Of a DNA stretch of 43,927 nt, positions 35,592 through 43,869 are shown piece by piece (positions within the stretch are counted from its first letter, which is position 1; every line of letters begins with the position of its first letter). The translations under genes were made by a program, and so were the position numbers. The stretch spans positions 1 through 43,927 of the forward strand of contig NZ_CALPDE010000019.1 in assembly GCF_943193185.1 (NCBI RefSeq). The letters are read 5' to 3'. The stretch comes from Lactococcus ileimucosae (lineage in GTDB: Bacteria > Bacillota > Bacilli > Lactobacillales > Streptococcaceae). The notes under the pieces were generated by a model. That model was given only the letters and a program-made list of their open reading frames with translations. It was not told the DNA's origin and searched no databases.

Positions 35592-37572
35592 TTCTACCTA
35601 TCGTGTGAGGACTTTAGTAGAAGAGGACATTCCTCAAATTGTAGACTTGTTCAATAAAAATAAAGTTTACCAATTCCAAGATGGAGCAGCACTGACATCG
35701 GAAGATTTTTGCCTCACTATGGCGATTAAAGAGACAAGTCACTTTTATGTCCTGGAGAAGAATGGGAAAATTATTGGCACTACTGCATTTTTCAAATTTA
35801 TTACTTTTGGGGCGCTTCCTCTGAATGAAAGTTACAGTGGCTTTCTTCTAATAGATGTGGAGCATCGAACTGGTGCAGCAATTTCATTACTTCACAAAGA
35901 AGTGTTATTTGATATCGTCAATTGTGATTTCCATACACATTTTACAGAAATTAGTCGTTACAATAAAGCTTCACTGACTCTTTCCAAAAGAAATGGCTTT
36001 TCGAAATTTGAAGGAAGTTACGAGGACATGAATCATTGTTATCTCCTCAGAAGTTCACTGCCTAAAGTTTTAAAAGCATTTAAATTTACGGGGGATTTGG
36101 AAAGTAAATACGACATTAATACTTTCAAAATTATAGAGCAAACAGATGCGGCTGATATTTCAACACTTTTAACGGAAATTTCAGGAAAGAAGATGATATA
36201 CCGTTGCTTTTCTAAGGCACACTATCCTTTTGATATCCAACTTGATTTATTTCGATTGTATATCTTTAAAGAAAATAATAGATACTATTTGAAATGTGAA
36301 TTTTATTCGGAACAAGTATATTTTGTTAAGGCTAGAGCAGGTAATTTTAAATATGTAAAACTTTCACGGAAGAAAAATCAGATTGCAATAAAAAAGGTTA
36401 CATTAAATTTTTTAATTCAAGGAGTAGTGTACACAGAGATAGGAGAAATTAAGGTACAACTTCATTATAGACAGCCCGCCAACGAAAAGATGAATATTCA
36501 CTTGAATCAGTCAATGTTTTCATACCGTCTAATCGTTAATCGCTCTAACGGCAGTTTGCTCTTTGTTAAAAATGACAGGCCCTTTATCGAAGATACCTAT
36601 TTATTGTTTGCTCTGCCTGAAGATGTGAGATTTTTAGTTGAAGAATATGAAAATAAGATAATCATTCGCTGCATTGGAGAGCATTTAGACATTCATAAAG
36701 TTATTGAACTTCATCCGAATAGACTTGAAGCTCATTATTACATTAAAGAGCTTCCAGATGAGAATAGGGGGAAAGTTTTGAAATATGGGATGAAAATCTT
36801 AGAGCAAGACTATTTGATCCAAGAAGAAGGGACACTTTTCCCTTATGTTCCAGGACAACTTCCGAATGAATTAGATGATTTTGTATCAATGAAGCAATTT
36901 AAAATAAGCGATTTATGCTATCTCATTATTTCTGAAAAACTAAAACTTACTTATTCTACGCAAAATCCAGCTGCAAATCAAATGCAATATCGCCCCCTTT
37001 CTTTTATAAAATTAGACAATTATAAAAATATAAGGGTAGATTATTCGATAAAATTTGAAAAAAAGGAAACTCAAAATTTTAATATGGATTTTAGAGAATT
37101 TAGAGAAGTAAATATAAATTGGAAATCTATAAAAAATGTTACAGCTTACACAGCAATGGAGGCCAGCGCAGTTAATTATCATCTTGACCAAAAAAGAAGC
37201 CCACTTTTTTATCGTATGGATAAGGATGAGGGAAAGGTTTATATTGGTGACAATAAGAATATAACGTTTCCTTATAAGGTCTTGGAGTTTTCCTGGACTT
37301 GTTCAAGTCATGTAGAAGCATGGATCCATGATGCTTTTTATGCTTATAAAAACAGAGGCCATATTTGGGAAGCGCGAGATAACATTTTAATAGTTGATAG
37401 GGGTAAAAATCATTGTTTTTCAATAACTGCAGAACAAGGAAGAATTTATTCCTTCAAAGAAAACAATAAGATAATGATGCGATGTGTTATTCCTAATGCT
37501 TCAAATGTCCAGCAGTTTATACATTTTAAACAGTTAAAAAGAGAGGAAAAAAATAATGAACAAAATTTATAA
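35581..37572 (+). CDS. cylE: CylE-type acyltransferase, key haemolysin/pigment gene
   Basis: A 663-residue protein, almost the length of group B Streptococcus CylE (about 667). In that species cylE is essential for pigment and haemolysis and is proposed to attach ornithine to the polyene. The first 160 residues resemble a GNAT acetyltransferase fold (VRTLVEEDIPQIVDLF, FYVLEKNGKIIGTTAFF, SLTLSKRNGF). The remaining 500 residues are beta-rich with many aromatic residues and match no other family I recognise. No signal peptide or membrane segment is seen, so it is likely cytoplasmic. It overlaps cylB by 11 bp and cylF by 17 bp. Confidence 0.85.
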   Translation: MENDSTYRVRTLVEEDIPQIVDLFNKNKVYQFQDGAALTSEDFCLTMAIKETSHFYVLEKNGKIIGTTAFFKFITFGALPLNESYSGFLLIDVEHRTGAAISLLHKEVLFDIVNCDFHTHFTEISRYNKASLTLSKRNGFSKFEGSYEDMNHCYLLRSSLPKVLKAFKFTGDLESKYDINTFKIIEQTDAADISTLLTEISGKKMIYRCFSKAHYPFDIQLDLFRLYIFKENNRYYLKCEFYSEQVYFVKARAGNFKYVKLSRKKNQIAIKKVTLNFLIQGVVYTEIGEIKVQLHYRQPANEKMNIHLNQSMFSYRLIVNRSNGSLLFVKNDRPFIEDTYLLFALPEDVRFLVEEYENKIIIRCIGEHLDIHKVIELHPNRLEAHYYIKELPDENRGKVLKYGMKILEQDYLIQEEGTLFPYVPGQLPNELDDFVSMKQFKISDLCYLIISEKLKLTYSTQNPAANQMQYRPLSFIKLDNYKNIRVDYSIKFEKKETQNFNMDFREFREVNINWKSIKNVTAYTAMEASAVNYHLDQKRSPLFYRMDKDEGKVYIGDNKNITFPYKVLEFSWTCSSHVEAWIHDAFYAYKNRGHIWEARDNILIVDRGKNHCFSITAEQGRIYSFKENNKIMMRCVIPNASNVQQFIHFKQLKREEKNNEQNL

Positions 37573-38509
37573 AGAGCTACGTAAAAACAAGGCCTATAGA
37601 AAATTTGATGGAAAAATTTTTGAGCTTCGAGGAGATGATGTAGAAGATATACTCAATCCATTAATCCCTAAAAACATTGAATTTGCAGATATTGATACTT
37701 GTGGCTTTTCATTTATATTGACTGATAAAGGAACAGTTTATTCTGAAATTGTTTTTTATAAATTAGAAGATAAATATATTATTTTTTCTAATGAAGATTT
37801 ACTTTCGCTATTCTCCGATGCCAAAGGTGAATTTAATATCAAGGAAGTTTCAGATGAGTTAAGCCTCATTCAAATTGAGGGAAGGGAATCAGGGGAAATT
37901 GCACAGCAATTTTATGATTATGACATTTCAACTTTAAATTTCAAATTCATTACCAACACAACATATAAGAGTTCTGATATTGTTATGGCGCGCTTTGGAT
38001 ATTCAGGAGAATTTGGCTATCAATTTCTCTTGTCTAATCATCTGGTCCCTAATTTTATTGAGGAATATTTATCCGATACACCGCAATATGATAAAGCACT
38101 TGATGATTATGTCAAATTTGAAGTCAACCATCCCGTACATGATGTATACAGAGGACAACATAATTTGTTTGAGTTAGGATATGCATGGAATTTAGACTTC
38201 ACAAAAGAAGAATTTAAAGGCCGAAGTGCCTTGTTAGAGGAATTTGAAAGTTCTACAAAACAAAGTATTGTCTTTTCAGCTTCCGCAGAAGTCCAAAAAG
38301 ATGAAAGGGTTTATTTTGATAATCAAGAAATCGGAAAAGTATACTGGCTGATAAAAGTACTTGATGAAAACCCTGACCGAGCATATTTAGGCATGTTACA
38401 GGTTGAAAGATATTATGCTCACTCAGGACTTCATTTTCTGACAGAAGGAGGAGCTGTGTTAGAAACGCTATCTAATCCGTATGTTATTCCAGAAAGTTGG
38501 TCAAAATAA
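37556..38509 (+). CDS. cylF: CylF-type aminomethyltransferase-like protein
   Basis: A 317-residue protein of the GcvT/YgfZ (aminomethyltransferase-like, folate-binding) superfamily, the same length class as streptococcal CylF. Seen: FELRGDDVEDILNPLIP near the N terminus, LIQIEGRESGEIAQQF, MARFGYSGEFGYQFLL (the GYTGExGxE-like motif), and FKGRSALLEEFE near residue 220. Its reaction in polyene synthesis is not settled, and it was reported as dispensable or accessory in streptococci as I recall. Its start lies within the end of cylE, with GAGAGG upstream, and its stop overlaps the cylI start by one base. Confidence 0.85.
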   Translation: MNKIYKELRKNKAYRKFDGKIFELRGDDVEDILNPLIPKNIEFADIDTCGFSFILTDKGTVYSEIVFYKLEDKYIIFSNEDLLSLFSDAKGEFNIKEVSDELSLIQIEGRESGEIAQQFYDYDISTLNFKFITNTTYKSSDIVMARFGYSGEFGYQFLLSNHLVPNFIEEYLSDTPQYDKALDDYVKFEVNHPVHDVYRGQHNLFELGYAWNLDFTKEEFKGRSALLEEFESSTKQSIVFSASAEVQKDERVYFDNQEIGKVYWLIKVLDENPDRAYLGMLQVERYYAHSGLHFLTEGGAVLETLSNPYVIPESWSK

Positions 38510-40713
38510 TGAGAAATCAAGTTAATATTACTGGAGCTGGTATCGTTTCATCTCTAGGAAAAAATCTTGAGGAACATAAGAAAAATTTGTTCTCTCAAAC
38601 AGAAGGCATCAAACAAAAACGTTTTTCTAACGGTAAACATGAACTGGACTCTTATGTGGGAGTTGTTGAAAGTGAACTGGAAGTTCCTGAAAAATATCAA
38701 CAGGAAACCCGTAATTTTAAATTTGCCTTTTTAGCTTTTGAAGAAGCAATAGCTTCTGCGAATCTTCAACTTGAAGAAGAAGAAAAAAAGATAGCGATAT
38801 GTTTAGGGACATCCTTGGGAGGAAAAGTCTTAGGTCAAGAACTTCTCTATTCTTTTGAAGATAATCGTTTAGAAATGCCGCGTAATCTTTTTAAAAAACG
38901 TTCTTTGCATTATATTGCGGATGAACTCATCGCTTTTCATAGAATAAAAGCAAGTTATTACGTCATTTCAACTGCATGCTCTGCGAGTAATAATGCAGTG
39001 ATTTTGGGAACGCAGCTTCTCCAAGATGGGAAATGTGATGTTGCAATTTGTGGCGGCTGTGATGAACTAAGTGATATTTCCCTTGCAGGATTTACCTCCC
39101 TAGGGGCCATTAATAAAGACTTTTCGTGTCAACCCTACTCTACTGGAAGCGGTATTAGTTTGGGAGAGGGCGCAGGATTTATTGTCCTTGAGAAAAATAA
39201 AGTTGGAAAATATGGAAAAGTACTGGGAGGTTCAATTACGTCAGATGCTTATCACATTACAGCTCCCAAAGCCACTGGTGAAGGAGCCGGTCAAATTGCT
39301 CTGAATTTGTCAGAACAGTCAGGAGTGCCTCTAAATAAAGTTGATTATATTAATGGTCATGGCACAGGTACACGCGCAAATGATGGTATGGAAAAAGCCA
39401 TGATTGAAAAAAACTTTCCGCTTACGGTAAGAGTGAGCAGTACTAAAGGACAAACAGGACATACATTAGGCGCTGCTGGTATTATCGAAACCATTAACTG
39501 TTTTCTGGCGATAGAGGAGAAGACTGTTCCTGCGACAAAAACCTTAGTGTCTTATCCTGAAGATTGTTTTGTGAGGAATCAAAATATTCCGAAAGACATT
39601 TCATATGCACTTAACTTTTCTTTCGCATTTGGTGGAAATAACAGTGGGGTACTTCTTGCTTCAAATGATACACCAGAAGAGACTTTTCTAGCGAATGAAG
39701 AAATTCGTATGGACATCATATCACATGCTTCAACATTGGAAAGCTTGGAAGATAAAAACGATAGATATGAAAGTATATCTAAAAATTTCAGCAAAATAAC
39801 GGGACTACGTTATACTGATTTTTCACCGTCTTCTAAAATTAATCCAGCACAGTACCGTAGAATGGATAATTTTTCTAAAATGATTGCGGGTACAGTTGCT
39901 AAAGCTATTGAACGTAGCGGTTTAGACTTTAGAAAAATAGATTTAAATAAAGTGGGCATTCTTTTTACGACATCGTCTGGCCCTTTAGAAGTTGTGGAGG
40001 ATATTGAGAAACAGATTAAATCAGAGGGATATAATCAAGTGTCTGCTTCAAAATTCCCCTTTACTGTTATGAATGCGGCAGCAGGTATGATATCAATATT
40101 ATTTAAAATTAAAGGTCCAGTATCAGTCATTTCCTCCAATGTTGGTTTTGCTGATGGTATTATCTATGCCGAGGAGATGATGAAAAACGAGAAACTCTCT
40201 CATGTATTGATTGTTTCAGCCTCTCAGTGGACAGATTTCTCTCTTTTTGCCTGGGAAAAACTGGGATATGATCCAGAAAAATTCAAGCCCTCAGATTACT
40301 GCAGTACGTTAATTGTTGGAAACTCTTCTGAAAAGAGAGAAGCACGGATCATGAGTGCTGAACAGATAAAATATGATAATAATGTCAGAACTCATGAAGA
40401 AATAAAGCATGATTTAATTTCTCTCATTGAAACAGAACTGTCAATAAAAGGTGTTCCTTTTGAGGAGCTTAAAGGGGTCGTATGGAATGCGAATAAAAAG
40501 ACAGAAGAAAAAGAATACGATGTTTTTATAGATTGGCTAGCAGCTTTGGATATACCCGTTTACTCACTGCATGAGTTAGATTTTTCTTCGGATGGGGCTG
40601 GAGAAGAGCTGGATTATATTTTGAATAAGGAAGATTTAAAGCTAGGGCGCTATTTGATAATTTCTTATTCACGATTTGGTGGTATCTCAACAGTTTTATT
40701 GGAAAAGATATAG
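38509..40713 (+). CDS. cylI: CylI-type fused ketosynthase / chain-length-factor-like protein
   Basis: A 734-residue protein with two thiolase-fold halves. The N-terminal half (about 1-395) is an active-looking KAS II: cysteine C157 in STACSASNNAV, histidines H284 in NGHGTGTRAND and H318 in KGQTGHTLGAAG. The C-terminal half (about 410-734) keeps the fold (ISILFKIKGPVSVISSNVGFADG) but has no cysteine at the active-site position, as in the chain-length factors of type II polyketide synthases. So one chain may supply both KS and CLF. Start ATG 38509 (MRNQVNITGAG) overlaps the cylF stop; the GTG at 38497 is an unlikely start. Confidence 0.88.
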   Translation: MRNQVNITGAGIVSSLGKNLEEHKKNLFSQTEGIKQKRFSNGKHELDSYVGVVESELEVPEKYQQETRNFKFAFLAFEEAIASANLQLEEEEKKIAICLGTSLGGKVLGQELLYSFEDNRLEMPRNLFKKRSLHYIADELIAFHRIKASYYVISTACSASNNAVILGTQLLQDGKCDVAICGGCDELSDISLAGFTSLGAINKDFSCQPYSTGSGISLGEGAGFIVLEKNKVGKYGKVLGGSITSDAYHITAPKATGEGAGQIALNLSEQSGVPLNKVDYINGHGTGTRANDGMEKAMIEKNFPLTVRVSSTKGQTGHTLGAAGIIETINCFLAIEEKTVPATKTLVSYPEDCFVRNQNIPKDISYALNFSFAFGGNNSGVLLASNDTPEETFLANEEIRMDIISHASTLESLEDKNDRYESISKNFSKITGLRYTDFSPSSKINPAQYRRMDNFSKMIAGTVAKAIERSGLDFRKIDLNKVGILFTTSSGPLEVVEDIEKQIKSEGYNQVSASKFPFTVMNAAAGMISILFKIKGPVSVISSNVGFADGIIYAEEMMKNEKLSHVLIVSASQWTDFSLFAWEKLGYDPEKFKPSDYCSTLIVGNSSEKREARIMSAEQIKYDNNVRTHEEIKHDLISLIETELSIKGVPFEELKGVVWNANKKTEEKEYDVFIDWLAALDIPVYSLHELDFSSDGAGEELDYILNKEDLKLGRYLIISYSRFGGISTVLLEKI

Positions 40714-40723
40714 GATATACTAA

Positions 40724-41911
40724 ATGAAAAAATTTTTATTCACACCGTTTATGATGAATCTCGGAGAAAGTCAGCGCTTGTCACAAATTGCTTCTACTCT
40801 ACACCAGGCAGGACATGAAATTCACATATTGGGAGACGTTTTTTATCCGTTTTTATTCCAGCATGATGCCTACATTTTTCATCAATGCCCTTTTGACACT
40901 CAAGTATATTGTCGAGAACGCTATCAAGAATTTTTCTCTTTTGATATGGATTTTAACTTTTTGACAGATGAAGAAATTAGAAACATGTGTAATTATGAGC
41001 GAGAACTCTTAGTTAGTCAACAATTTGACGCAGTATTTACCGGCTATCGTTTAAGTATTGTGGTGAGTTGTAAAATTGAGCAAATTCCCCTTGTATGGAT
41101 TATCTCTGGTTCAGTACAAATTGATGAGATTATCCATAATATTGATGGTATCATTCCAGATTATATATCCTTTGATAAAAAAAATGAAAAAGCTAAAAAG
41201 AGCATCAAACGTTTAGTTCTTTCATACTCCAAAAGTATTGAATCTTGGAATAAATATTTACTATCAGAAGGAGGGACTCCGATGAAATCAGGATTAGAGC
41301 TCTTCATAGGAAACTTAAATTTGATTGCGGATTACAGTAAATTTTATACTTTTGATTCAGAAACTAATTATAAAATTGTAGGGCCAATACTTTTTTCTTC
41401 AAAGAAATCAGGTTTTCGTCAGTTGAAAGGGAAAAATAGGATATTATTGAGTTTTGGGACTTCTTTTAATAAAGAATGGGTTATTGATTTTGTGTCACAT
41501 CTTCCCGAAGGTCCTTCCTATATCTTAACCACATGTGGCGAAGAATTTTATATCGGCAGAAAGGACATTGAACTTGTAGATTTTATAGATTTTGACTCCT
41601 TAAAAGCTAAAATTTCATTTGCGATTATTCATGGAGGACAAGGAACGGTTTATGCCATGGCTCAACAAGGCATACCCTTTATAGGTATCCCATTTTTTAA
41701 TGAGCAACTTTGGAATATTAAAAAATTTAGTAATTATGGAGCAGCAATGCTACTGAGTAAAGAAGAAAAAATCAGTGAAAAGATGTCAATGTTTCAGTCA
41801 GAGATAGAAGCATATTCCGAGAAGATGTCAGAAATTAGTAGAGGAATCTTTGAAGAATCACAACATTCTTTAACTAAAGTCAGCGAAATATTGGAGAGCT
41901 TTCTTGAGTAA
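40724..41911 (+). CDS. cylJ: CylJ-type glycosyltransferase
   Basis: A 395-residue GT1 (UDP-glycosyltransferase/MGT-like, GT-B fold) protein. The C-terminal donor-binding block is clear: IIHGGQGTVYAMAQQGIPFIGIPFFNEQLWNI near residue 300-335, matching the HxGxGT...P..x..Q pattern. The N-terminal half is the acceptor domain (FMMNLGESQRLSQIASTLHQAGHEI). In streptococcal granadaene the sugar is rhamnose; CylJ is the natural candidate to attach it. The donor here cannot be told from sequence. It begins 10 bp after cylI and overlaps cylK by 8 bp. Confidence 0.87.
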   Translation: MKKFLFTPFMMNLGESQRLSQIASTLHQAGHEIHILGDVFYPFLFQHDAYIFHQCPFDTQVYCRERYQEFFSFDMDFNFLTDEEIRNMCNYERELLVSQQFDAVFTGYRLSIVVSCKIEQIPLVWIISGSVQIDEIIHNIDGIIPDYISFDKKNEKAKKSIKRLVLSYSKSIESWNKYLLSEGGTPMKSGLELFIGNLNLIADYSKFYTFDSETNYKIVGPILFSSKKSGFRQLKGKNRILLSFGTSFNKEWVIDFVSHLPEGPSYILTTCGEEFYIGRKDIELVDFIDFDSLKAKISFAIIHGGQGTVYAMAQQGIPFIGIPFFNEQLWNIKKFSNYGAAMLLSKEEKISEKMSMFQSEIEAYSEKMSEISRGIFEESQHSLTKVSEILESFLE

Positions 41912-42476
41912 TATTGAAATTTTCATATACAAAGACACAGGTGAAGCACTTGAAAATACTCTTTTTGGTCAAAGATTAGAACGTTACAATCAAGCTATTC
42001 GAGAGGAAACAAAGCGGAAACTCATCGTGGGAAGCCAAGTTATTTTTCGGGTTTTGAGGCTTTACAATCTTTCTGACCAGTTATTATTACAAGCATTTGC
42101 GAAAAGTGCCCATGAAATAGAAAATCTGCCCTTTTACGTAAGTTTTTCCAATTCAGATTTGTTTCATGTACTGGCAATTTCTAAAACTCCCGTGGGAATT
42201 GATGCTGAAGTTTTAAGAAACCGCTCTGACTTCGTGTATGACACTTATCTTGGAAAGGGAGATAAAGATTGTAAAAAGAAATTCTTTTATAAAAAATGGT
42301 TAGAAAAGGAAGCAAAGTTTAAAATTTCTTACTGCAGTTCAAAACAAGAGATGTATTATCAAAGACTTTCAGAAATAGTGATTGGTATATATGGAACTAA
42401 ACATCCAAATCTATCAGCTTTTAAAATAAATAATCTTAAAAATGAACCTGTACGTATAGATATGTATGAGTTTTAA
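41904..42476 (+). CDS. cylK: CylK-type 4'-phosphopantetheinyl transferase
   Basis: A 190-residue Sfp-like transferase that should convert apo-AcpC to its active form. Magnesium-binding motif GIDAE (98-102) and the WLEKEAKFK block (132-140) match the family's GIDxE and WxxKEA signatures. The FYVSFSNSDLFHVLAIS segment corresponds to the SxSH...A region, although the usual histidine there is changed. Start is TTG 41904, eight bases after GGAG, within the end of cylJ. In group B Streptococcus cylK is the last operon gene; here another gene follows. Confidence 0.87.
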   Translation: MSNIEIFIYKDTGEALENTLFGQRLERYNQAIREETKRKLIVGSQVIFRVLRLYNLSDQLLLQAFAKSAHEIENLPFYVSFSNSDLFHVLAISKTPVGIDAEVLRNRSDFVYDTYLGKGDKDCKKKFFYKKWLEKEAKFKISYCSSKQEMYYQRLSEIVIGIYGTKHPNLSAFKINNLKNEPVRIDMYEF

Positions 42477-42501
42477 TTAAGAAGAATGAGGGAATTATAT
42501 A

Positions 42502-42837
42502 TTGAAGGATAAGCATTCAGACTTCATTCAGGAAAACATACTTCACGAGTTAACGCCTCTTATATTTACATCCAATAGAGTATCAGTATTATATAAAGAA
42601 ACGCACCTTGTGAATTGTCGAATATATTTAAGTAAGCTTGTTGGTGTCGTTCATTTTAGCGCAAAACTTTCTGAAGGTACAACATTTACACAAGGAAATA
42701 TATTATTGTACATTGAAGAGTTACGCATTTTGAACGAGGTTTATATGGAACAAAAAGGAAAAGTAGAAGCGGTATATGTCAAAGATAATCAATTTGTTAT
42801 GTATGGTACACCGCTAATATTGGTTAGAACTACATAA
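42502..42837 (+). CDS. Biotinyl/lipoyl-domain protein lacking the biotinylation lysine
   Basis: A 111-residue protein starting at TTG 42502 with GAGGGA eight bases upstream, 25 bp after cylK. Residues about 45-109 follow the C-terminal domain of biotin carboxyl carrier protein (AccB): SEGTTFTQGNILLYIEE, then LRILNEVYMEQKGKVEAVYV, then VMYGTPLILV. Where AccB has E-A-M-K-L-M-N-E, this protein has E-E-L-R-I-L-N-E, so the biotin-accepting lysine is arginine (R75). It cannot carry biotin in the usual way. A role as a regulatory or structural partner of acetyl-CoA carboxylase, the source of malonyl-CoA for the operon, is inference. No equivalent is in the streptococcal cyl gene list I know. Confidence 0.75.
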   Translation: MKDKHSDFIQENILHELTPLIFTSNRVSVLYKETHLVNCRIYLSKLVGVVHFSAKLSEGTTFTQGNILLYIEELRILNEVYMEQKGKVEAVYVKDNQFVMYGTPLILVRTT

Positions 42838-43128
42838 TGCTCAAAAACAAGGAGCTTTCAACAAAGGTGGTTTACTTTTCCTAAAGAATTTTAGCTTTCA
42901 GAATCCCTTTTATAAGTGACTTTAGATAATAAAGCTAAAGGGCATAAAAAATTTCCATACAAGTGCTAAATGATCTTGAATCTATAATATTAAGGTCAAT
43001 TTGTCTGTTTATATTTCACATTAAAGAACCTTTTTATACTTGAAAAATATAGGGTAAAAAGTGATACTTGAAGAAGTAGAAATAAAGTTTCTGTAGTACA
43101 TAACATAAGTTATTAGAAAGGAGTAAAC
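42838..43128 (+). other. Gene-free stretch after the operon with a hairpin
   Basis: No ORF is supported. TTTAGCTTT (42890-42898) and AAAGCTAAA (42931-42939) form a perfect 9-pair stem without a clear T tract, possibly a weak terminator or processing site. TATAAT occurs at 42983-42988 without a good -35; it is the best promoter candidate for the peptide genes that follow, but weak. Confidence 0.35.
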
Positions 43129-43212
43129 ATGAAAAAAGCTGAGCTTTTAAATATCCATGTAGCAAACTGTCCTTGCACAGTGGATGGAACTTACTATGTT
43201 TTATACCGCTAA
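43129..43212 (+). CDS. Small CPCT-motif peptide, copy 1
   Basis: A 27-codon ORF, ATG 43129 to TAA 43212. The ribosome binding site AGAAAGGAG ends five bases before the ATG, as strong as any in the window. The peptide begins MKKAELLNIHV, has CPCT at residues 14-17, and ends YYVLYR. Copy 2 shares 14 of 27 positions, and 6 of these 14 use different synonymous codons (for example GAG/GAA, TTA/CTA, TGC/TGT), which argues for selection on the protein. Short charged start, two cysteines and an aromatic tail suggest a secreted or modified peptide, a signal, or a leader. No known family fits. Confidence 0.6.
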   Translation: MKKAELLNIHVANCPCTVDGTYYVLYR

Positions 43213-43239
43213 AAAACCAACGGATAGAAAGGAGAAAAT

Positions 43240-43323
43240 ATGACAAAAGCTGAACTTCTAGATATTTTTGATGTAAAATGTCCATGTACATTACAGGTTC
43301 CTTATTATGTTTTTTACAAGTGA
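43240..43323 (+). CDS. Small CPCT-motif peptide, copy 2
   Basis: A 27-codon ORF, ATG 43240 to TGA 43323, 27 bp after copy 1. AGAAAGGAG lies five bases before ATG. It begins MTKAELLDIFDV, has CPCT at the same positions 14-17, and ends YYVFYK. It is the first member of a 160-bp tandem repeat whose second unit holds copy 3. There is no modification enzyme or dedicated transporter next to it within the window; the closest exporter is CylA/CylB. Confidence 0.6.
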   Translation: MTKAELLDIFDVKCPCTLQVPYYVFYK

Positions 43324-43399
43324 TATCTAGTAGCATAAGAAATCATTTTTCCCAAAATATAAGGAGTGTTAAAAATAATTAGGAGAGAAAGGAGAGAAT

Positions 43400-43480
43400 A
43401 TGACGAAAGCTGAATTTCTAGACAATTCTGGTGTAAAGAGTACGTGCACATCACAGGTTTCTTATGATGTTTTTTACTAG
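43400..43480 (+). CDS. Small CPCT-motif peptide, copy 3 (diverged)
   Basis: A 26-codon ORF, ATG 43400 to TAG 43480, with GAAAGGAG upstream. It keeps MTKAEFLD at the start and YDVFY at the end, but the CPC of the other copies is changed to STC and the basic last residue is lost. It may be a decaying duplicate or a variant with another role, such as immunity or regulation. Confidence 0.45.
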   Translation: MTKAEFLDNSGVKSTCTSQVSYDVFY

Positions 43481-43620
43481 CGGTATCTAATGGCATAAGA
43501 AAGCATTTTTCCTAAAATATAAGGAGCGTTAAAAATAAGTAGAAAATGCCTCAGGGCTATCTTTATTACAAACATAAGCTCATAAATTTTATAAAGCATG
43601 TATGATTTGAGCAAAGGAGC

Positions 43621-43655
43621 AGGTGTGTTTATCGATAACATGCCTCTTTTTTGTC
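43621..43655 (+). terminator. Terminator after the peptide genes
   Basis: AGGTGTGTTTAT and ATAACATGCCT pair around CG with one bulge and two wobbles, followed by CTTTTTTG. It could end the transcript of the three peptide genes. Confidence 0.6.
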
Positions 43656-43761
43656 TTTTAAATTTTACTGAGATTTTTTCATATAGAGAGATATCAGGAA
43701 AAAGAAAATGTATAATGAGATGAGAGTAAAAAAGGATTCGCAAGACCAAGGGGGATTGAAT

Positions 43762-43869
43762 ATGCTTTTAGATAAAGGAAGTTTTGAACTGCTGAGCTGT
43801 TTGATAACATCTAAGGAACCTAAAACGGTAACAGCTATTGCAAAAGAATTTTGGACTAATGTCAAATAA
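43762..43869 (+). pseudogene. N-terminal fragment of a helix-turn-helix regulator
   Basis: A 35-codon ORF with GGGGGA seven bases before ATG 43762. MLLDKGSFELLSCL and EPKTVTAIAKEF read like the first helix-turn-helix of BglG/Mga-type regulators (LDKxSxELLxxL...TVxxIAKEL). The helix-turn-helix is broken off after KEF, and the last five codons come from sequence that looks like an insertion-sequence end, so the gene is probably interrupted near 43851. Confidence 0.5.

Larger units (their letters stand above)
43226..43540 (+). repeat. 160-bp tandem duplication carrying peptide copies 2 and 3
   Basis: Two units with a 160-bp period start at 43226 and 43386. Each has a ribosome binding site, a peptide ORF, and a shared 3' tail (for example AAGGAGTGTTAAAAATAA at 43361 against AAGGAGCGTTAAAAATAA at 43521). 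Similarity is higher in the tails than in the middle of the ORFs. Confidence 0.8.

Noticed and set aside
43034-43749. Minus-strand open frames across the peptide region, one of 100 codons with an internal repeat
   Set aside because: They are the complement of the tandem plus-strand repeat. They lack ribosome binding sites, while each plus-strand ORF has a strong one and shows synonymous codon differences between copies.
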